Of a stretch of 64,000 bases of DNA, positions 9,191 to 17,692 are shown piece after piece. Numbering within the stretch: position 1 is the first letter of the stretch; every line of letters begins with the position of its first letter. The stretch comes from Gemmatimonadota bacterium. Its GTDB lineage: Bacteria; Latescibacterota; UBA2968; UBA8231. The stretch spans positions 11,559 to 75,558 of the forward strand of contig JABHDC010000053.1 in assembly GCA_018673255.1 (NCBI GenBank). Direction: 5' to 3'. Below the pieces are notes generated by a model. The model was not told the DNA's origin, made no database searches, and saw only the letters and a program-made list of their open reading frames with translations. The position numbers and the translations under genes are program-made.

Positions 9191-10387
9191 TCAGGGTCCG
9201 ATGCCGAAGTCTGGATCGACGTCCGGTTTGGGGCCGCGCTGAAAGACGGAGGCAGCAGTGGCACGATAGGCAATGCCGAGATGTGGTGTCTCCACCACGC
9301 GTCCGTGAGGGATGGTATTCCCGTGCCGATAGGTAGAGTCGAAAGCAGCGGCGAGCATGCCCGTCGCCAGCAGCACCCGCTCCACCGGCCAGGAAGATCG
9401 GCCAGAGAGCATCATTTCTTCGGTGTGGTACACCAGACCGCTGACGTGCGCATAGGGACGCGCCTGGACCTCGAAGGCAGTCGTCACCGGACCGTCGCTG
9501 CCGTGCACCCGGGCCGCAAAAGCAGCTGACTTGATGTATCCATTCAGCAGATAGCAGGCTGCCCGCAGACCAGATCGATACTCGATGATGAAGAGGATCG
9601 GAGCCGGTGTCTGCTCGCGCAGATCCCCCTCGGCTTCGGGACAACGGGCGATGGCAGCCGTTAGCAGTTGCGATGCCCAGTCGTGGTCGTCGGTCCATGT
9701 CCAGACGACGTCACCCTCGATGCATTGCACCGTCGAGACACCCGTCTCACCGCCCTGACGCCGTTCGACCATGCACTGCAGTGCTTCGAGAGTGTGGATA
9801 CCGTAGCGCTCCTTTTCGCCATGGTTGACGACCACCGCATGGGTGACCGGTGTCTCCAATTCCAGTTCCAGTTCAGGCTTGCGCCAGGCCACGGGCAGCG
9901 ACGAACCGGCCATCAGCGGAAACCCCATCGAGATCGACATGTCGTACATCCAGCGAGCCTCGTCCCAGTCGTGGGACAGGTGCTTGTCGCAGAACACGGG
10001 CACACAACGGCCGCTCTTGCGGAAGACGTCCACCACCTGCCGGTAGAAGTGATAGCGGGGATAGATCTCCTGGCCCTTGATGTTGAAGGGATACACCCCG
10101 TGTTCGCCGATGATGACGACGCCATCCACGGCCAGATCCTCTCCCCCCATCTGCAGGGCCGCCTCGATCGAGGCGTGGATGGGGATGTTGTGTTTGGCAG
10201 CGATCTCCCGACTCATGTCGTTCTCGGGAAACTGATCCACATACATCGACACGATCTTGACGCGGGGGTGCTGCCGCTCCCCCTGGTAGTAATACCCCTC
10301 CAGTAGGCGTCCCACGATCACTTCCGCGTGGGACATGCGCCAGAAGGAAGTGATGATCGCGGCAATCCTTTTCGGCGCCTCTGCCAT
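9191..10387 (-). CDS. Gfo/Idh/MocA-like Rossmann protein lacking the canonical GxGxxG
   Basis: The product has 398 residues. The N terminus (KRIAAIITSFWRMSHAEVIV) begins like a Rossmann beta-alpha unit but without GxGxxG. Later VFCDKHLSHDWDEARWMYD aligns with the CEKPLA region of Gfo/Idh/MocA oxidoreductases, with K at the catalytic-lysine position. The C-terminal half would be the alpha/beta dimerisation domain. It may be a divergent sugar dehydrogenase or a non-redox paralogue. The start at 10387 is chosen for GAGGG upstream; an earlier frame opening at 10423 would overlap the nitrilase. It follows that gene by 17 bp. Confidence 0.6.
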   Translation of the reverse strand: MAEAPKRIAAIITSFWRMSHAEVIVGRLLEGYYYQGERQHPRVKIVSMYVDQFPENDMSREIAAKHNIPIHASIEAALQMGGEDLAVDGVVIIGEHGVYPFNIKGQEIYPRYHFYRQVVDVFRKSGRCVPVFCDKHLSHDWDEARWMYDMSISMGFPLMAGSSLPVAWRKPELELELETPVTHAVVVNHGEKERYGIHTLEALQCMVERRQGGETGVSTVQCIEGDVVWTWTDDHDWASQLLTAAIARCPEAEGDLREQTPAPILFIIEYRSGLRAACYLLNGYIKSAAFAARVHGSDGPVTTAFEVQARPYAHVSGLVYHTEEMMLSGRSSWPVERVLLATGMLAAAFDSTYRHGNTIPHGRVVETPHLGIAYRATAASVFQRGPKPDVDPDFGIGP

Positions 10388-10404
10388 GGAACCCTCGGTC
10401 AATG

Positions 10405-11232
10405 TCATCGCTCTGACTGCCACCGATTGTACAGGGTCGGTCGTCGGAAATGTCGGAAGAACGTTTCCGGCACACGCCGCGCTTCCTGCAGGTCTGCAGA
10501 CGCCAGATCCGCGACGACCATTTCCTCCTGATCTCCATGTGCTGCCTGGGCAATGACCTGGCCTCGGGCATCGCAGACAAAGGAAACCCCCGTGAACACG
10601 CGTCCTGCACCGTTGTCACCGACCTGATTGCAGACAGCGACATACACGGTGTTGTCGTAGGCTCTGGCCGGCATGTAACGCAACCACCTGGCCAGCTTCG
10701 CCTCATGCGATTCTCCACCGGATGCATGGGGCAGGAACAGAACCTCCGCGCCGCGTTCGGCCAGTTCCGTACTCACTTCGGGGAAGTGCGAGTCGTAGCA
10801 GATTTCAATGCCAAAGCGCACCTTCGGATGATCGAATACGGGCAGATCACCGCCCTGGCACCATGTTCCATTTTCGGTGGTCGGTACATGCGTTTTCCGG
10901 TAGTGACCCTGCACGCCATCGGGGCCGAAGACGATCTGTGTGTTGAAAACGATGCCACTCACATCCCTCTCCAGCAGACCCGCCAGGAAGGTAAGACCCG
11001 TCTGTTTCCCAAGGTCACAGAGCACCCGGACGGATGGTCCATCGAGGTCTTCGGCTGCAGGATGATCGTTGTCGCCAGCGTTGTAGCCATTGATGCACAA
11101 CTCTGGCAAACACAGGATGTCCACGTCCTCGTCGCACGCCTGTCCCACGAGTCGTCTGATCCTACCAAGGTTGGTGGCCGTGTCGCCGACAACGCTGGTC
11201 ATCTGCGCCACGGCGATGCGCACGTCTAGCAT
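10405..11232 (-). CDS. Carbon-nitrogen hydrolase (nitrilase superfamily)
   Basis: The 275-residue enzyme has the full nitrilase triad: E44 in LPELCING, K113 in YRKTHVP and C145 in EICYDSHFP. It should hydrolyse an amide, carbamoyl or nitrile bond in the cytoplasm. Members with this layout include N-carbamoyl-amino-acid and aliphatic amidases, and the sequence does not decide between them. It is the first gene of a pair with the cryptic Gfo/Idh-like protein, suggesting both act on one substrate. Confidence 0.92.
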   Translation of the reverse strand: MLDVRIAVAQMTSVVGDTATNLGRIRRLVGQACDEDVDILCLPELCINGYNAGDNDHPAAEDLDGPSVRVLCDLGKQTGLTFLAGLLERDVSGIVFNTQIVFGPDGVQGHYRKTHVPTTENGTWCQGGDLPVFDHPKVRFGIEICYDSHFPEVSTELAERGAEVLFLPHASGGESHEAKLARWLRYMPARAYDNTVYVAVCNQVGDNGAGRVFTGVSFVCDARGQVIAQAAHGDQEEMVVADLASADLQEARRVPETFFRHFRRPTLYNRWQSER

Positions 11233-11339
11233 GGGCGCTCCTGGGGATGGATGGTTGCCAACTCTCGACTGAATGTAGCTCAGAACGTCTTCGGGCGGCC
11301 CAGCCAGCCAGAGTCAGCCGACCCTCTCCCTCCACAATC

Positions 11340-12833
11340 TCAGGCGAAGGAGACCCGCGGCGCCTGCGTGCATTCCTGGGTCATGCGCCGTTGCAGGAAC
11401 TGCTGCAGCAGATCCGCCCTCACCGACTGCATCGCCGGTTCGTTCCACAGATTCGTGTACTGATCCGGGTCAGTGGTCAGATCGTAGAGTTCACCCTCTT
11501 CGGTGTGTTCGTAGAGGATGAGCTTGTGATCAGCTGTGATGAAGGTCTGTTGGCAGATGGATGCCGTGGCCCGGCATTCGATGACCGTGTTCTGCTGGAC
11601 ATGATCGGCCGCACCACGCAGCAACGGTGTCAGATCCACACCTTGCATATCGAGGGCCGGTTCAGCGCCGGCCAGTTGCAGAATCGTGGCGGGAAGATCC
11701 ACAAGATTGGCCAGGGCCTGGGTCGTACCGATCGCCGCAATGCCGGCACCCCACACCAACAGGGGCACGCGCTGCGAATCGTCATAGGGTGCCAGCCCCT
11801 TGGCCCAGAATCCGTGGTGGCCGTGCATCTCGCCGTGATCGGAGGTGTAGACGATGACGGTGTTGTCCGCCTGGCCCGTCGCCTCCAGGGCTTTAAGCAA
11901 TCGGCCGACGCCGTGGTCGAGAAACCCCACCATGCCCACCGTCGCCTGCATCGCCGCGGCCGCCTGCTCATCCCAGGCGGGATTGTGAAACAGGGATGGC
12001 ACACCGACACCGTCATTCACCCAACCCCAGTCACCGCGGGTGGCGTGCGCGTAGAAGGCCGGCTTGTCGTCGAACTCTCCAGGTCGGGCACCCTCCTGCA
12101 ATTGCAGACGTTGGGTGTCGACACGAGAGAACCAGGGCTCCGGGCATCGCATCGGCTCGTGTGGGTCCTGGTAGTTGGCCATGCAGAACCACGGCGTGCC
12201 CGATTCGGCGCGGGTGTGGATGTAGGCTTCCGTCAGGCCCGTCACCCATTCGGTATCGTGGTATTCGGCCGGGATCTCCCACGCACCACAGTGCCAGTGG
12301 TCGTAGGCCTCAGCGAGTTTGGGAAACCACGACGCGTAGTCGACGCCGGCTCGTTCCAGAAAGGCCCGGTAGTGCATATCCGGCACGGCATTGACCGTGT
12401 GGCCACGGCAGGCCTGGATCTGCTCGAATCCCAGATAGGGACCATTGAAGGTGTGGAACAGTTCGGGAGCGGGATCGAGTTGCCCGGTCACGTGTGACGG
12501 TTCGTCCTCACGCCGGACGAAGTGAGTCTTCCCATACAGGGCCGTCGTGTAACCCTGCGTCGCCAGCCGATCGGCCAGTGTCGGCCGCGGAAATGGGTCG
12601 GCGGTGACACCGATCGACCAGGCGCCGTGGCGGGAGGGATACTGTCCGGTCAGCAACGATACGCGAGCCGGCGTGCAGATCGGCGATGGCGTATAGGCGC
12701 GATCGAAGTGCACACCCTCCGTGGCCAACCGATCAAAGGCCGGTGTGGGGATCGCATCCATGCCCTTCACGCCCAGGTGATCGGCGCGCTGCTGATCGCT
12801 GGTAATCAGCAGAATGTTGGGTCGCTCATTCAT
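11340..12833 (-). CDS. Sulfatase (FGly-type, cytoplasmic by sequence)
   Basis: The 497-residue protein has RPNILLITSDQQRADHLG at the N terminus with a metal-binding aspartate at 13, and C53 in ICTPARVSLLTGQ, the CxPxR site that becomes formylglycine. It removes sulfate esters from sugars or other substrates. No signal peptide is present. The start is fixed by an ATGA overlap with the upstream hydrolase gene (ATG 12833-12831, TGA 12832-12830), which indicates translational coupling. No formylglycine-generating enzyme is in the window. Confidence 0.93.
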   Translation of the reverse strand: MNERPNILLITSDQQRADHLGVKGMDAIPTPAFDRLATEGVHFDRAYTPSPICTPARVSLLTGQYPSRHGAWSIGVTADPFPRPTLADRLATQGYTTALYGKTHFVRREDEPSHVTGQLDPAPELFHTFNGPYLGFEQIQACRGHTVNAVPDMHYRAFLERAGVDYASWFPKLAEAYDHWHCGAWEIPAEYHDTEWVTGLTEAYIHTRAESGTPWFCMANYQDPHEPMRCPEPWFSRVDTQRLQLQEGARPGEFDDKPAFYAHATRGDWGWVNDGVGVPSLFHNPAWDEQAAAAMQATVGMVGFLDHGVGRLLKALEATGQADNTVIVYTSDHGEMHGHHGFWAKGLAPYDDSQRVPLLVWGAGIAAIGTTQALANLVDLPATILQLAGAEPALDMQGVDLTPLLRGAADHVQQNTVIECRATASICQQTFITADHKLILYEHTEEGELYDLTTDPDQYTNLWNEPAMQSVRADLLQQFLQRRMTQECTQAPRVSFA

Positions 12834-13747
12834 AGTAGATGCAGTCGGGCAATGCCCAGATTGATCTCTCCCGCGCCGGAGTAGAGCAGATACAACTTGC
12901 CCTCTTTCTCGAAGATCGCCGGATCTCGCAACTGGTGCACCGGCACCTTCGATGCACCCCAGCGGGACATCTGAGATGGCAGACAGGCACCCTCCCAGGC
13001 GCATTCAGGTGCCAGCACGACTTCAGGTGGTGTTGCCGTCCACTGTTGCCACGGGATCGACAGATCGATTCGGGACACGAGAATCTGTTCCGGCCTATCC
13101 TCGGCGCGTGAATAGAACAGGTGGAGCGTATCCCCCTCGCGCCAGGCCGCTGCGTGTCGGCCTCGGGGCGTGACGGTTGGGCCCTCGTCAAAGGGTTGGA
13201 GACCATCCGGTGAGCGCGAGAGAATGCCACCCACATTGGTATCCTTCGTGAAACAGAACCAGGCATTCTGCCACGGGAAAGCCCGGCAGTAGAACCACCC
13301 CAGATCCTCAGAGCGAACCTGCCAGTGCAGTCCATCCATCGACAGGGCGACGAAGGTCCGTTGCCCCTGTTCAGGCACGGGCATGTGGAAATACATCCGC
13401 CACTGACCGGTCGCGATATCGATGTGCACATCCGGACTGGCAATGTGACGCACACCCGGTCCATCGTCCATGTGCAGAACACCCGGTTCGGGCAGCACCG
13501 TCCACGGGCCGGTGAGTTCGTCGGCCCAGGCCATGCGGATGTAGTGACCGCCATGGTGGGCAAAGTAGAGGTAGTATCGACCGAGGCGGCCCGGTGTAGT
13601 CTCGGGAACACGCACCAGCGAGGGTCCATTGATGTTGGCGCCCCGCTCCGCTTCAAGACCGGGCAATGCGCTGTGGATGATCGGCCCGTCAAGGAGGCGA
13701 TCAGCACGAAAGCGCGTTGAAGTTGGCAGTTGGCTCGCGATGCTCAT
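12830..13747 (-). CDS. GH43-like five-bladed beta-propeller glycoside hydrolase
   Basis: The 305 residues show repeated propeller blades of the GH43/GH32/GH117 superfamily: GRYYLYFAHHGGHYIRMAWAD, WRMYFHMPVPEQGQRTFVA and LRDPAIFEKEGKLYLLYSG near the end. Such enzymes cleave arabinosyl, xylosyl, galactosyl or anhydro-galactosyl links. The start is MSIASQL at 13747; longer frames upstream run into rlmKL and look non-coding. The ribosome site is weak, so the start is tentative. Coupling to the sulfatase suggests joint processing of a sulfated sugar. Confidence 0.75.
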   Translation of the reverse strand: MSIASQLPTSTRFRADRLLDGPIIHSALPGLEAERGANINGPSLVRVPETTPGRLGRYYLYFAHHGGHYIRMAWADELTGPWTVLPEPGVLHMDDGPGVRHIASPDVHIDIATGQWRMYFHMPVPEQGQRTFVALSMDGLHWQVRSEDLGWFYCRAFPWQNAWFCFTKDTNVGGILSRSPDGLQPFDEGPTVTPRGRHAAAWREGDTLHLFYSRAEDRPEQILVSRIDLSIPWQQWTATPPEVVLAPECAWEGACLPSQMSRWGASKVPVHQLRDPAIFEKEGKLYLLYSGAGEINLGIARLHLL

Positions 13748-13787
13748 TCGCCATGGCTCGTCGATGGAGGCTCCGCGAATCCAGTTC

Positions 13788-16112
13788 TCAGCGGCGTGTG
13801 ATCTGCCAACACTGATGGATCCTTGCATTGCGCTCGAAGTCGCGCGGGATCGTCTTCCAGGTGATGTCGTCACACTGTAGGTCAGGCATCGCGGCTGCAT
13901 CAAGTTTGAACTGGCGTGCATTGGTGGAAAACAGCATCTGTCCATCCGGACTCAGCAGACGTGCCGCCGCTTCGATCAGTTCGGGATGGTCCTCCGTGAT
14001 ATCGAAAGGTTGGTCCATGCGTTTGGAGTTCGAGAATGTCGGAGGATCGAGAAAGATCAGATCGTAGTCCGCGGCCCTTGGAATCTCCAACCAGGCCATA
14101 CAATCGGCCTGCACCAGCGCGTGTGGCACACCCCGATACCCATTGCCATGCAGATTGCGCCGCGCCCACTCCGTGTAGGTGTTGGACATATCGACGGTCG
14201 TCGTCGCCGCCGCACCGGCCGCGGCAGCATGCACCGTCGCCGACCCGGTGTAGCCGAAGAGATTGAGGAACCGTTTGCCCTTCGCCATCTCACCGATCAT
14301 CAACCGTGTCGGACGATGGTCGAGGAACAGACCCGTGTCGAGATAGTCGGTGAAATTCACCCAGAGTTTGACGCCACCCTCTTGTACCGCGTGGAATTCA
14401 CCACCGGCGGCCAGACGCTGATACTGCGTCTTCCCCTTCTTCCGCTCGCGCAACTTGAAGTGCAGATCCTGGCGCTCCAACTGCAGGACTTCGACAATCG
14501 TCGGCAGTGCCTCCTGCAGGCGTGCGGCAGCGCGGGCAGGGTCGATGGTTGCGGGGGCACGATACTCCTGCACATGTGCCCAGCGTCGCTCTTCCTCGGC
14601 ACCCTCATACAGATCGATGGCCAGTGCGTATTCAGGCAGATCCGCATCGTAGAGACGGTAACAGGTGATCCCTTTCCGTTTGGCCCACTTGCCGACCATC
14701 TTCAGATTCTTGCGCAGACGGTTGGCCAGCATCTGGGCGCCTTCGCTGCGCGCACCGATACTGGGCACCGCCTTGGCTGGCCCAGCGCCTGCCGGTGCCT
14801 TGTCCTGCGGCTCCTCTTCCCGACGTGTCCCCGACCGACTGGGGCGAGGCCGGTCCTGAGCGGCTTGGTCACGGGTGGTTTGGTCACGAGCCGTTTGATC
14901 TTGAGCGGCTTGGGGCTGAGGGGACCCGTCGGCCTGGGCCCGAGCACCACGTGGGATCGTGCCATTCAGGAGCGGGCATTCCAGCGCGCCATTGTAGAAG
15001 ACATCATCAGGGCCGCTGCTCAGACTGAATGGAATCGCCCACTCGTCACTGGTGGTCAGAATCGCTGCCCGCCAGCCGGCAAAACGCTCGTGCAACTGGG
15101 TCGCCATGTGCAGATACAGAGATCGCACCGTGCTCTGCTCGGAGAGTCGTTCGCCATAGGGCGGATTGGCAACGACAAGACCAGGCCCGGCCGGCTCATC
15201 CAGATGCCGACCCGCCTGCAATGCGTGCGCTTCGACTCGCACGCGTTTGGACAAACCCGCGCGCCGCAGATTGATACGGGTCGCCCGCACCGCCGCCGGG
15301 TCGAGATCGTAGCCGACGAACTCCGGCAAGCGATCCAATCCCTGGCGATATCGTTCGCGCGCTTCGCGGACCAGGCCATCCCAGAGTTTCGCATCGTGGC
15401 CCGCCCACTTGAATAGACCCAGATCGTCGCGTTCCAGCGCAGGCGCACGATCCGCCGCCATCCAGGCACCTTCGATCAGCAACGTACCCGAACCACACAT
15501 GAGATCCACCAACGGACCACCGGCGGCCGCGACGTCCTGCCAGCCACCCCGAGCCAGGACGGCGGCGGCCAGATTCTCGCGCAGCGGCGCATCCACCGGC
15601 TGGGCACGGTAGCCGCGCCGGTGTAGAGGTCGACCCGACAGATCAATGCTGATCGTGGCGAGCACACCGTGCAGATGCACATCGATACGTAGATCCGGTG
15701 ATTCCACATCGACCGACGGCCTGGTGCCATTGCGTTCGCGGAACCCGTCGACGATGGCATCCTTCACGCGCAACGCACCGAAGTGCGTGTGACGGAGGTC
15801 AGGAGACGTTCCGTTGAAGTTGACGGCGAGGGTGCCCGTGGGCCCCATGTGTTCATCCCACCGGATGGCAAGCGCAGACTCGTAGAGCTCATCCGCCGTG
15901 GCAGCGGGCACATCGTCGAGGACAAGCAGGATTCGACTGGCGAATCGCGACCACAGACAAGCGCGGTAGGCGATCTCCATGGGCCCGGTGAAGCCGACCC
16001 CGGCTCGCTGTTCGTCCACGTCCATGGCGCCGAGTTGACGCAGCTCGTCAGCCAGCAACCCGGAGATGCCGCGCGGTGTGGGTGCGAAGAAGGTGTGGGG
16101 CGCTGGATTCAT
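13788..16112 (-). CDS. rlmKL: 23S rRNA m7G2069/m2G2445 bifunctional methyltransferase
   Basis: The 774-residue protein has the two-enzyme layout of RlmKL: an N-terminal THUMP region, an RlmL methyltransferase with NPPYGERL at 316-323, and a C-terminal RlmK domain with LDPPTFSNSKRM near residue 695. It modifies two guanines of 23S rRNA. It is longer than the E. coli protein (about 700) because of a charged low-complexity linker at ~388-460 with near-repeats QDQTARDQTTRDQAAQDRP. It ends 40 bp before the GH43-like gene. Confidence 0.95.
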   Translation of the reverse strand: MNPAPHTFFAPTPRGISGLLADELRQLGAMDVDEQRAGVGFTGPMEIAYRACLWSRFASRILLVLDDVPAATADELYESALAIRWDEHMGPTGTLAVNFNGTSPDLRHTHFGALRVKDAIVDGFRERNGTRPSVDVESPDLRIDVHLHGVLATISIDLSGRPLHRRGYRAQPVDAPLRENLAAAVLARGGWQDVAAAGGPLVDLMCGSGTLLIEGAWMAADRAPALERDDLGLFKWAGHDAKLWDGLVREARERYRQGLDRLPEFVGYDLDPAAVRATRINLRRAGLSKRVRVEAHALQAGRHLDEPAGPGLVVANPPYGERLSEQSTVRSLYLHMATQLHERFAGWRAAILTTSDEWAIPFSLSSGPDDVFYNGALECPLLNGTIPRGARAQADGSPQPQAAQDQTARDQTTRDQAAQDRPRPSRSGTRREEEPQDKAPAGAGPAKAVPSIGARSEGAQMLANRLRKNLKMVGKWAKRKGITCYRLYDADLPEYALAIDLYEGAEEERRWAHVQEYRAPATIDPARAAARLQEALPTIVEVLQLERQDLHFKLRERKKGKTQYQRLAAGGEFHAVQEGGVKLWVNFTDYLDTGLFLDHRPTRLMIGEMAKGKRFLNLFGYTGSATVHAAAAGAAATTTVDMSNTYTEWARRNLHGNGYRGVPHALVQADCMAWLEIPRAADYDLIFLDPPTFSNSKRMDQPFDITEDHPELIEAAARLLSPDGQMLFSTNARQFKLDAAAMPDLQCDDITWKTIPRDFERNARIHQCWQITRR

Positions 16113-16275
16113 GGGCTGCAGACGGGTGGCGGCGGGAGTGTCGGTGAAGCGACCGAACTGGAGCCGACGATGGCAGTGCCGGTCCGCTCATGGTTCTTGC
16201 AAACATAGGCCACCAGCCCATGTGCCGCGTCCTGCTGAGGACGGCGTGGCAGTGCCGGATGGAGACAGACGACAG

Positions 16276-16306
16276 ATGGCCCGGACGCGAGACGCGTCCG
16301 GGCCAT
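16276..16306. terminator. Perfect 13-bp hairpin
   Basis: ATGGCCCGGACGC (16276-16288), loop GAGAC, then its exact complement (16294-16306). It lies between doxX (ends 16409 going left) and the start of rlmKL, so it probably terminates doxX transcription. There is no clear T-run on either side. The rest of 16113-16408 shows nothing else I can name. Confidence 0.6.
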
Positions 16307-16408
16307 GAAACAAGTCCGAGGGCTGGCCGATGATCCGTCCAGCCATCTCCAGATCGATGGCCGGCTCACTGGCCTCCTGGACTCGGCGTTATCGCGCCCC
16401 GCGTCTCT

Positions 16409-16900
16409 CTACTTGTTCAGCACCCCGTCGATGGATGCCCGCCCGCCGCCCTTGATCAACGCCACCAACGCCAGGCCGATGGCCAGAAGATGGTATTCAA
16501 AACCCTCCCCTGCCTGCGTGCCACTCCAATTCATGAAGAGGCCATTGGGCAGGTGAGCTGTGAGAGCTGCAACCAGCATCACGATCCCGATACCGGCGGC
16601 GGCGACACGCGTGAGGACCCCGGTGATCAGGGCCAGCGCGCCGAGGGACTCGGCAACGATCGCAAGGAACGCAAACAGAGCCGGAATCCCCATGGTCTCG
16701 GTGAAGAAGCCCATGGTACCAGCGTAGCCATAGCCACCGAACCAACCGAGTGTCTTCTGCAGACCATGGGGTAGCATGATGAGCCCCAGCGTCAGGCGAG
16801 CCACCGTGGGTGCCACATCGTCGGTCGTGTGAAGCAGCTGAGTCAGCCATGCTGGACGTGTGGTGTCGGTCGCCGTGAGATGAGTTGCTGTCGTCGTCAT
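16409..16900 (-). CDS. DoxX family membrane protein
   Basis: The 163 residues hold four hydrophobic helices in the DoxX pattern: ARLTLGLIMLPHGLQKTLG, then GIPALFAFLAIVAESLGAL, GIGIVMLVAAL and YHLLAIGLALVALI. DoxX-like proteins are associated with oxidative or thiol stress and quinone-type chemistry, but their activity is poorly defined. GAGGAG sits just before ATG 16900; a longer frame to 16996 would cover the operator repeats and is rejected. The neighbouring marR gene and shared TTGAACT motifs suggest MarR-controlled expression. Confidence 0.88.
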   Translation of the reverse strand: MTTTATHLTATDTTRPAWLTQLLHTTDDVAPTVARLTLGLIMLPHGLQKTLGWFGGYGYAGTMGFFTETMGIPALFAFLAIVAESLGALALITGVLTRVAAAGIGIVMLVAALTAHLPNGLFMNWSGTQAGEGFEYHLLAIGLALVALIKGGGRASIDGVLNK

Positions 16901-16921
16901 TGGATCATTCTCCTCAATAAG

Positions 16922-16948
16922 ATTGAACTTTGAGTAATTGAACTTTGA
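16922..16948. promoter_or_regulatory. Tandem operator-like repeats upstream of doxX
   Basis: Two exact copies of ATTGAACTTTGA start at 16922 and 16937, 15 bp apart. They lie in the doxX leader between a possible -10 (TAATAC on the minus strand, 16954-16959) and the ribosome site. The TTGAACT core recurs at the marR promoter, which makes them candidate binding sites for that MarR protein. Confidence 0.6.
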
Positions 16949-17028
16949 AGTATTAGTCCCAAGAAAAAGCCAGTTCACACCGGCCCGCTTGAGCATGAGG
17001 TCTGCATCTGCGACTCACGTCGGTTCAG

Positions 17029-17514
17029 TCAAGCACCCTCCTTCTGAACTGGAAGGCCCTTGGAGAGTCTCGTCCCGAGTTTCTTCATCAGTTGCCCCAG
17101 ACGACGCTGCTCGGCTTCATCGAGCACCGAAAACATCCGCGCCAGGTTTTCGGCGTGATGGGGAAAGATGCGCTCGAAGAGTTTCTTGCCCTTGGGTGTG
17201 AGGTCCACCATCAGGGACCGCCTGTCCTCCGGATTCGGCAGCCGCTTCACCAGTCCATCACGTTCGAGATTGTCGACGACCACCGTCATATTCCCACCGG
17301 TGACGAGCATCTTGCGTGACAGTTCGCCCATCTGCATGGCACCCAGGTGGCCGAGCCCCTCGATCACCGCAAACTGCGGCTCTGTGAGACCATAGTCGGT
17401 GCGAATGTGCGCCACCTCGAGACGATACACGGTCGCATGACCCCGCACGAGTTTCACGAAGGTGTCCAGGGCCAGGTCAGCCTGCGGTCCGTATGTCCAG
17501 GTCTTGTTATTCAT
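17029..17514 (-). CDS. MarR family transcriptional regulator
   Basis: The 161-residue winged-helix repressor has LTEPQFAVIEGLGHLG leading into the recognition helix and the wing DRRSLMVDLTPKGKKLF. MarR proteins repress nearby genes and release DNA on binding phenolics or oxidation; no conserved redox cysteine is visible here. It lies 128 bp upstream of doxX on the same strand. No Shine-Dalgarno is seen; a -10 only 8 nt before the ATG suggests a leaderless mRNA. Confidence 0.92.
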   Translation of the reverse strand: MNNKTWTYGPQADLALDTFVKLVRGHATVYRLEVAHIRTDYGLTEPQFAVIEGLGHLGAMQMGELSRKMLVTGGNMTVVVDNLERDGLVKRLPNPEDRRSLMVDLTPKGKKLFERIFPHHAENLARMFSVLDEAEQRRLGQLMKKLGTRLSKGLPVQKEGA

Positions 17515-17550
17515 TTGAACTTAATATATTCATATTTGAACTAAAGGCAA
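17512..17550 (-). promoter_or_regulatory. marR promoter with overlapping operator repeats
   Basis: On the minus strand, TTGCCT (17550-17545), a 16-bp spacer and TATATT (17528-17523) form a good sigma-70-like promoter. Two ATTTGAACT motifs (plus-strand 17513-17521 and 17534-17542, 21 bp apart) cover the spacer and the start codon (17514-17512). This suggests autorepression. The same core is repeated before doxX. Confidence 0.62.
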
Positions 17551-17692
17551 GCCCATCTTGATTGCTGGTTTTGTCGAAGGCACGACGCACGTCAGGCATC
17601 GTGACTGCCGCTGATTTGAATCCCTGCCCGCACCATGCCAGATTCGATATCACACGACTTCTCGAAAGCCCACCAAGGAGACCCCTGATCTC

